In this document: one piece after another, positions 45,212 to 49,383 of the stretch | How the letters are laid out: every line of letters starts with the position of its first letter | Numbering within the stretch: the stretch's first letter is position 1 | From: Clostridia bacterium | GTDB lineage: Bacteria; Bacillota; Clostridia; Oscillospirales; CAG-272 | Direction of reading: 5' to 3' | Length of the DNA stretch: 49,383 bases | NCBI GenBank assembly: GCA_017504405.1 | Contig: JAFVRG010000009.1 | Coordinates: 1-49,383 of the forward strand | Notes under the pieces: generated by a model | Told to the model about the DNA's origin: nothing | What the model saw: only the letters and a program-made list of their open reading frames with translations | The model's database searches: none | Program-made: the position numbers and the translations under genes

Positions 45212-45240
45212 ATTATATCATATGTTTTATTGCATTGCAA
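45212..45240 (-). promoter_or_regulatory. promoter of the McrB-like/McrC-like operon
   Basis: Minus-strand TTGCAA (45240-45235), 17 nt, TATAAT (45217-45212), about 40 nt before ATG 45172. The ribosome binding site AAAGG is 12 nt from the ATG, a long spacing. Confidence 0.7.
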
Positions 45241-45283
45241 TAGACAATAATGTTAACTTTAGTTGCGAAACAGCAAAATATTG

Positions 45284-45312
45284 TTGCAAAATCAGTTGCG
45301 GTGTGATATAAT
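45284..45312 (+). promoter_or_regulatory. promoter of nagA-ROK
   Basis: TTGCAA (45284-45289), 17 nt, TATAAT (45307-45312), 39 nt before nagA. Confidence 0.75.
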
Positions 45313-45351
45313 TTACTTAATTAAACATTATTTCGTGGGGAAAATAAGTAA

Positions 45352-46494
45352 ATGAAAGCTATAGTAAACGGAAAAATCATTTTGAAGGACCGCATTCTTG
45401 AAGGCTTCGCTCTTCTTTACACAGATGTGATAGAGGGCATCCTTCCTGTAGAGAGAGTGCCTGTTGGCACAGAGCTAATTGATGCCCAGGGCGGGTATGT
45501 TGCTCCCGGGCTTATCGACCTACACATTCACGGATATCTCGGAAAGGATGTGTGCGACGGCGAGCATGAATCAATTCGCACTATTGCGGGCGGAATTGTA
45601 AAGAACGGTGTTACGGGATTCCTTCCTACCACTATGACGGTTGATATGAGGGCGATTCGTAAGGCACTCGAGGTCTGCCGTGATCTTAAAGAGGAAAGTA
45701 AAGGCTGGAGAGGAAGTGCCATACTTGGCTGTCACGCAGAGGGTCCCTTTATCAGCGAGGGCAAGAAGGGCGCACAGGATCCAAAGTACATATTGAAGCC
45801 CGATGCGGCGTTTGTTAAGGAATACGCCGATATAATCAAGATAATCACTCTTGCTCCCGAAACCGATACGGAGGATTTCGCCGCTATCCGAGAGATAACG
45901 GGCGACACAGACATTGTCGTGTCTATGGGACACACCTCTGCGGATTATGAAACCGCTGTTAAGAGCACCGAGGCAGGCGTTAAGCACGTAACGCACCTTT
46001 TCAACGCAATGACCCCTATGGCGCACCGTGCGCCGGGCGTGGTATGCGCAGCATTTAACACCGATGTTACCTGTGAGCTTATCGTGGATACCTTCCACGT
46101 AGCTCCCTGCTTCTATGATCTTCTTCATAAAATAAAGGGCAGAAAGCTCTGTTTTATCACCGACTGCCTTCCCGCAGGCGGTCTACCCTTTGGCGAGTAC
46201 ACGCTCGGCGGTACGAAAATAATCTACCGTGACATAGTCTGCCGTCTTGAGGACGGAACTGTTGCGGGAAGCGTCCTACCTCTTAATAAAGGCGTTTGGA
46301 ACGTGTATAAAAATTCGAAAATTCCGCTCTATGAGTGCGTAAACGGAGCATCGCTCAATCCCGCTACCGCTATCGGTGTAGAGAATACAAAGGGCTCACT
46401 CGAAGTTGGCAAGGATGCGGATATAATCATCACAGATGATGAATTCAACGTAAATAAAACCATTATCGGAGGAACTATCAGATATGAAGCTTAA
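45352..46494 (+). CDS. nagA: N-acetylglucosamine-6-phosphate deacetylase, 380 aa
   Basis: The amidohydrolase metal motif LIDLHIHGYLGKDVCDG is near residue 55-71. GCHAEGPFIS, SMGHTSADYE, HLFNAMTPMAHRAPGVV and FITDCLPAGG are the typical NagA blocks, with the catalytic Asp in FITD. It removes acetate from GlcNAc-6-phosphate in amino-sugar use and wall recycling. It overlaps the following ROK gene by 11 nt. No nagB is in the window. Confidence 0.95.
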   Translation: MKAIVNGKIILKDRILEGFALLYTDVIEGILPVERVPVGTELIDAQGGYVAPGLIDLHIHGYLGKDVCDGEHESIRTIAGGIVKNGVTGFLPTTMTVDMRAIRKALEVCRDLKEESKGWRGSAILGCHAEGPFISEGKKGAQDPKYILKPDAAFVKEYADIIKIITLAPETDTEDFAAIREITGDTDIVVSMGHTSADYETAVKSTEAGVKHVTHLFNAMTPMAHRAPGVVCAAFNTDVTCELIVDTFHVAPCFYDLLHKIKGRKLCFITDCLPAGGLPFGEYTLGGTKIIYRDIVCRLEDGTVAGSVLPLNKGVWNVYKNSKIPLYECVNGASLNPATAIGVENTKGSLEVGKDADIIITDDEFNVNKTIIGGTIRYEA

Positions 46495-47860
46495 GGTACA
46501 GGCAAAGCTCGACCCCAAATTTACTCCCCTTTCGGTAGTATGCCGTGATATGCGTGAGGCTACAAAGGCTGACGGTCAGGATATCGTTATAGCCGTTGAG
46601 AGAAACAACGGATATACCACCACCTACAAAACCCGTATTTTCCGTGACGGTACGGGACACGACGGGGAAAATTTCAGATTTATTGAGCGCTTGGTTAAAT
46701 CACTTCTCTGGGTAGCGGGCGGATACAAGGTAATTATCGCAGGAAGTGAGATTGTAGGAGAAAAAATCAGAAAGGCTTTCTCTCACGGCGGCTTGCGTGA
46801 TTTTGACGTTAAGTTTATGGAGAGAGTGTACGAGCAGGCGTTTTCCGTAGAGGTGGTATCTCTTGAGAATGCCCCTGAGGATAAATCAGCAGCTGCTCCC
46901 ATCGGACGTCATCTTGACGGTTGCCGTATCGGCTTTGACGCAGGAGGAAGCGACCGCAAGGTCAGCGCAGTTATAGACGGCGAGAGCGTTTATTCCGAGG
47001 AGGTTGTCTGGTTCCCCAAGACAAATTCCGACCCCAGCTATCATTATGAGGGTATTTTGAATGCGATGAAGACCGCCGCCTCTCATATGCCCCGTGTTGA
47101 TGCTATCGGCGTATCCAGCGCAGGCGTTTACGTTGACAATCGCATTATGGTAGCCTCGCTCTTTATCAAGGTCAGTGATGAGGACTTTGACAAGAGGGTC
47201 AAGAATATGTATATCGACGTAGCCAAGGAGATAGGAGAGAACATTCCTATCGAGGTTGCAAACGACGGTGACGTTACTGCGCTTGCAGGAGCTATGGATC
47301 TCGGTGACAACGCAGTTCTCGGCGTTGCTATGGGTACGTCCGAGGCAGGTGGATACGTTGACCCCGACGGAAATATCACAGGCTGGCTCAATGAGCTTGC
47401 ATTTGTCCCTGTTGATTTCTGTGAGGAGGCAATGGTAGACGAGTGGTCGGGCGATTACGGCTGCGGTGTTAAGTATTTTTCACAGGACGGTGTAATAAAG
47501 TGCGCTCCCTGGGCAGGAATAGAACTTGATGAGAGCCTCTCTCCGGCAGAGAAGCTCAAGGTTGTTCAGGGCCTTATGTCGGACGGAGATCCCCGTGCGG
47601 CTGCCATTTATGACACAATCGGTGCATATTTCGGATATGCTATCGCTTATTACACCGAATTTTACGACATAAAGCACGTTCTTATAATGGGACGTGTTAC
47701 TTCGGGTGAGGGCGGCGTTATCCTTCTCGAGAGGGCTCAGCAGGTACTTGATACCGAATTCCCCGAGCTTGCCAAGAAGATTCAGCTTCACATTCCCGAC
47801 GAAAAATCCCGCCGTGTAGGTCAGTCAGTTGCAGCGGCAAGCCTGCCTAAGATAAACTGA
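46484..47860 (+). CDS. ROK-family-like sugar kinase with extra N-terminal domain, 458 aa
   Basis: The kinase part starts near residue 147 with CRIGFDAGGSDRKVSAVIDG (phosphate-1 loop) and continues with VDAIGVSSAGVYV, ANDGDVTALAGAMDL and GVAMGTSEAGGYVD. Classical ROK zinc cysteines (CxCGxxGC) are not seen. The first 145 residues are an extra domain of unknown role, with ERNNGYTTTYKTRIF. Overlap with nagA suggests a hexosamine substrate (GlcNAc or ManNAc), an inference from context. GGAGG is upstream of the ATG. Confidence 0.78.
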   Translation: MKLKVQAKLDPKFTPLSVVCRDMREATKADGQDIVIAVERNNGYTTTYKTRIFRDGTGHDGENFRFIERLVKSLLWVAGGYKVIIAGSEIVGEKIRKAFSHGGLRDFDVKFMERVYEQAFSVEVVSLENAPEDKSAAAPIGRHLDGCRIGFDAGGSDRKVSAVIDGESVYSEEVVWFPKTNSDPSYHYEGILNAMKTAASHMPRVDAIGVSSAGVYVDNRIMVASLFIKVSDEDFDKRVKNMYIDVAKEIGENIPIEVANDGDVTALAGAMDLGDNAVLGVAMGTSEAGGYVDPDGNITGWLNELAFVPVDFCEEAMVDEWSGDYGCGVKYFSQDGVIKCAPWAGIELDESLSPAEKLKVVQGLMSDGDPRAAAIYDTIGAYFGYAIAYYTEFYDIKHVLIMGRVTSGEGGVILLERAQQVLDTEFPELAKKIQLHIPDEKSRRVGQSVAAASLPKIN

Positions 47861-47877
47861 AATAATCTAAAATAAAA

Positions 47878-47915
47878 ACAGATGCAGAATGCGTTACATT
47901 CTGCATCTGTTTTTT
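47878..47915 (+). terminator. strong terminator after the ROK gene
   Basis: Perfect 14-bp stem beginning ACAGATGCAG, loop CGTTA, then TTTTT. Confidence 0.92.
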
Positions 47916-47951
47916 GCCTAAGAACGACTAAAAGTACACAAAAAATGCTTT

Positions 47952-48482
47952 TTATATATCTTTATTCTCTTTGTTTGCTTTTCTTTCTGAGTGGTATGCG
48001 TGGAAAAATTTTATTGAAAACACAAAGCAAATCAAAAAACCAATCGGCATAATTATAATTCCGAGAATCCCTTGTTTAGAATATATTTGGTTATACTGAT
48101 CCAATGATAGAATCATTATATCGCTTTTTAATTCAACACATTCATATCTTGATGTGGTTTCAATTAAATAGCAATAAATTTTGTCCCCCTCTTTTAATGA
48201 GTCCAACCCAACACGGATATCACGCTCTGTAAGTAGGTTGTTAACAAAAATTTTTTTATCATCCTCAAGAATTGTTATGGTATATGTGTTTCCCATTTCC
48301 GGATCATCTTGTTTGCTTATGTGTTCAATGGTAAATTCTTTGTATATTAAGTCCTCATACTTTGTTTTGGAATTGTTGAGGTCTTGTAGAGAAACAAAGA
48401 AAATATATATAAACATAATCGCAAACAATAAAAACAATATGCAAGATCCAAGCATAGCTTTTGATTGTTTCGTCTTGTGCAT
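47952..48482 (-). CDS. unknown A+T-rich membrane protein, 176 aa
   Basis: Two hydrophobic spans flank a soluble middle: about residues 12-32 (LGSCILFLLFAIMFIYIFFV in the longer frame) and 138-160. The middle has YTITILEDDKKIFVNN and GLDSLKEGDKIYCYLIET, a small beta-rich fold that recalls DUF3592-like membrane proteins, though I do not assign it. The start ATG at 48482 (GGAAG upstream) is preferred, since a longer frame from 48524 would begin at or before the likely transcription start. Base composition is more A+T-rich than its neighbours, and it lies between a terminator and a recombinase, so it may be acquired cargo. Confidence 0.6.
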   Translation of the reverse strand: MHKTKQSKAMLGSCILFLLFAIMFIYIFFVSLQDLNNSKTKYEDLIYKEFTIEHISKQDDPEMGNTYTITILEDDKKIFVNNLLTERDIRVGLDSLKEGDKIYCYLIETTSRYECVELKSDIMILSLDQYNQIYSKQGILGIIIMPIGFLICFVFSIKFFHAYHSERKANKENKDI

Positions 48483-48526
48483 AAAAAATTTCTTCCACAG
48501 TAATTTTAATATAAAATTTTGCATAT

Positions 48527-48555
48527 ATTATATCATATTGAGCAAAGCTAGTCAA
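48527..48555 (-). promoter_or_regulatory. promoter of the 176-aa membrane protein gene
   Basis: Minus-strand TTGACT (48555-48550), 17 nt, TATAAT (48532-48527). It decides the start choice: transcription would begin near 48520, inside the longer reading frame. Confidence 0.7.
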
Positions 48556-48582
48556 GAGCTTTCCACCATCTAGCATCTCAAT

Positions 48583-48749
48583 CACGCCGAAAGCGTGTAT
48601 ATCATCAATTCCAAAGGAATTGCATATCATCAAAACGAAGTTTTGTATATCATCAAGTCGCAGAGGAATACACCTTCGGTGATGATATACTCGCCTGAGG
48701 TGAGATGATATACGCCTTGCGGCGATGATATACCAAGTCTGCGACTTGG
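48583..48749. repeat. inverted array of TATATCATC hairpins
   Basis: Three left copies of TATATCATC (48598-48606; a CATATCATC variant at 48623-48631; 48646-48654) face three inverted copies GATGATATA (48681-48689, 48704-48712, 48724-48732). Between them sit short perfect or near-perfect palindromes with small loops: CACGC-GCGTG, AATTCC-GGAATT, AAAAC-GTTTT, CACC-GGTG, CTCGCC-GGTGAG, CGCC-GGCG and CCAAGTC-GACTTGG. AAGTCGCAG (48655-48663) also pairs with CTGCGACTT (48739-48747). Spacing is about 20-27 nt. It overlaps the recombinase reading frame end. Confidence 0.85.
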
Positions 48750-49383
48750 ATAAAAAAATACTGCAGAAAATGTATCCTTTTCTGCAGTATTTTTTGGTGG
48801 AACGGGTGTCGCTATGAGCGAACACCCCTCCTTTCCTTCGGTTTTTTCTTCGTTTTCGCCCTCAAAAGCGTCCTCAATATCATTGAGTGGAATGTTGTCA
48901 ACGCTTAGCGGTTTCTTACTTGCGTTGATAATCAAAGTGAAGTGATCATCATACAAATAGATCGAATTAACGAAGATATTTATAAGTGCTCTGCGTTTGT
49001 TGAAATCATCAAGCGGCATTTCGCAGATATAGTCGAGAAAAGCGTAAACCTGCGCTTCGGTCAAACAAATTTTCTTATTGTTCTCAATGGCAAGCTGCGT
49101 TTCCAATTCGGTTTTCTCGGCTTGGCGGCGGTTTAGTCGCTCGGTCAGCATATCAACCGATTGTCCTTTCTCAATACCTTTCCAAAGGTTCTCTATAGCG
49201 GCATCAACTTCCTTGATAGCCTTCTTCAGTTCCTTTATTGAAAGGTTGTCCACGCTCTTATTACATTCCTCTGCAACCCGCTTGGCGATATACTGGATAT
49301 TATACTCGGTGAGCATTTGAAGGCAAACTTCGATTACGCGATTTTCGATAAATTCCTTTCCGACAATAGCCTTATCGCATAGC
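48630..49383 (-). CDS. large serine recombinase, C-terminal part (5' end outside window)
   Basis: The frame is open to the window edge, so the catalytic resolvase domain lies outside. The visible part has the end of the recombinase/zinc-ribbon region (KAIVGKEFIENRVIEVC), then a long coiled coil (IKELKKAIKEVDAAIENLWK to about LETQLAIENN) and the helical KICLTEAQVYAFLDYICEMP with NIFVNSIYLYDDHFTLIIN typical of Clostridial transposon recombinases (TndX/TnpX type). After an acidic linker the frame runs on through the terminator and the hairpin array to TGA at 48630. The last 55 or so residues are therefore encoded by the repeats and may not be part of the ancestral protein. Confidence 0.85.
   Translation of the reverse strand, partial: LCDKAIVGKEFIENRVIEVCLQMLTEYNIQYIAKRVAEECNKSVDNLSIKELKKAIKEVDAAIENLWKGIEKGQSVDMLTERLNRRQAEKTELETQLAIENNKKICLTEAQVYAFLDYICEMPLDDFNKRRALINIFVNSIYLYDDHFTLIINASKKPLSVDNIPLNDIEDAFEGENEEKTEGKEGCSLIATPVPPKNTAEKDTFSAVFFYPSRRLGISSPQGVYHLTSGEYIITEGVFLCDLMIYKTSF
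48752..48795 (-). terminator. intrinsic terminator inside the recombinase frame
   Basis: Long stem around ACTGCAG / CTGCAGT with A/T extensions and loop GGATACA on the minus strand, then a T run. It lies right at the edge of the hairpin array. Confidence 0.85.

Noticed and set aside
48583..48749. CRISPR array
   Set aside because: The repeated unit is only 9 bp, the copies switch orientation midway, spacers are palindromes of 10-15 bp, and no cas gene is present.

Overview
The window looks like a chromosomal piece of a gut-type Clostridia bacterium (Firmicutes/Bacillota), possibly Oscillospirales-like. This rests on gene content and signals, not on a database match: near-consensus sigma-A promoters with 17-bp spacers, AGGAGG-type ribosome binding sites, a rpmG-secE-nusG-rplK-rplA cluster, a ClpC with its own promoter region, a SpoIID-like/peptidoglycan-binding operon, many cytoplasmic glycosidases and a large serine recombinase of the Clostridial type. 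No rRNA, CRISPR array or phage genes were seen. There is one tRNA (Ser, anticodon CGA).

Layout. 1-190: the tail of an unknown gene and a 45-aa peptide gene. 620-7150: two exported proteins, a LamG-like repeat protein and a beta-helix lipoprotein, probably co-transcribed and bracketed by two almost identical terminators. 7229-10204 (minus): phosphate transporter Pit, its DUF47 partner, a Na+-pumping decarboxylase beta subunit and a 44-aa gamma-like subunit. 10452-18420 (plus): a glycan block with a NahK-like sugar kinase, a GH42 beta-galactosidase, a membrane metallophosphoesterase, a GH38 alpha-mannosidase and an iron-containing alcohol dehydrogenase. 18619-20742 (minus): a GH78-like rhamnosidase. 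20962-21049: tRNA-Ser. 21220-24716 (plus): a DUF4965-type protein, dCMP deaminase and gpsA. 24806-29694 (minus): ribosomal/secretion/transcription genes and clpC. 29807-31912 (minus): a three-gene SpoIID-like/peptidoglycan-binding operon with a sigma-K-like promoter. 32087-34783: prs, a radical SAM protein and a yfcE-type phosphodiesterase. 34873-38704: an MFS transporter plus a putative glycosidase, divergent from an AraC regulator. 38774-41066 (minus): malate dehydrogenase-like protein and malic enzyme. 41251-45172 (minus): an eight-span membrane protein fused to a McrB-like AAA+ domain, translationally coupled to a McrC-like zinc-ribbon protein. 45352-47860 (plus): nagA and a ROK-family protein. 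47952-49383 (minus): an A+T-rich membrane protein, a symmetric array of short hairpins and the 3' part of a serine recombinase.

The metabolic theme is use of host or plant glycans. Outside or after import, GH42, GH38, GH78 and the putative glycosidase release galactose, mannose, rhamnose and hexosamines. NahK-like kinase, NagA and the ROK protein would channel amino sugars, while malic enzyme, the malate dehydrogenase-like enzyme and possibly the Na+ decarboxylase subunit handle C3/C4 acids.

The parts most likely to be poorly described are the membrane-anchored McrB-like/zinc-ribbon McrC-like pair (41251-45172), the inverted TATATCATC hairpin array overlapping the recombinase 3' end (48583-48749), the SpoIID-like operon without signal peptides, and a fully overlapping divergent promoter pair at 37736-37774.
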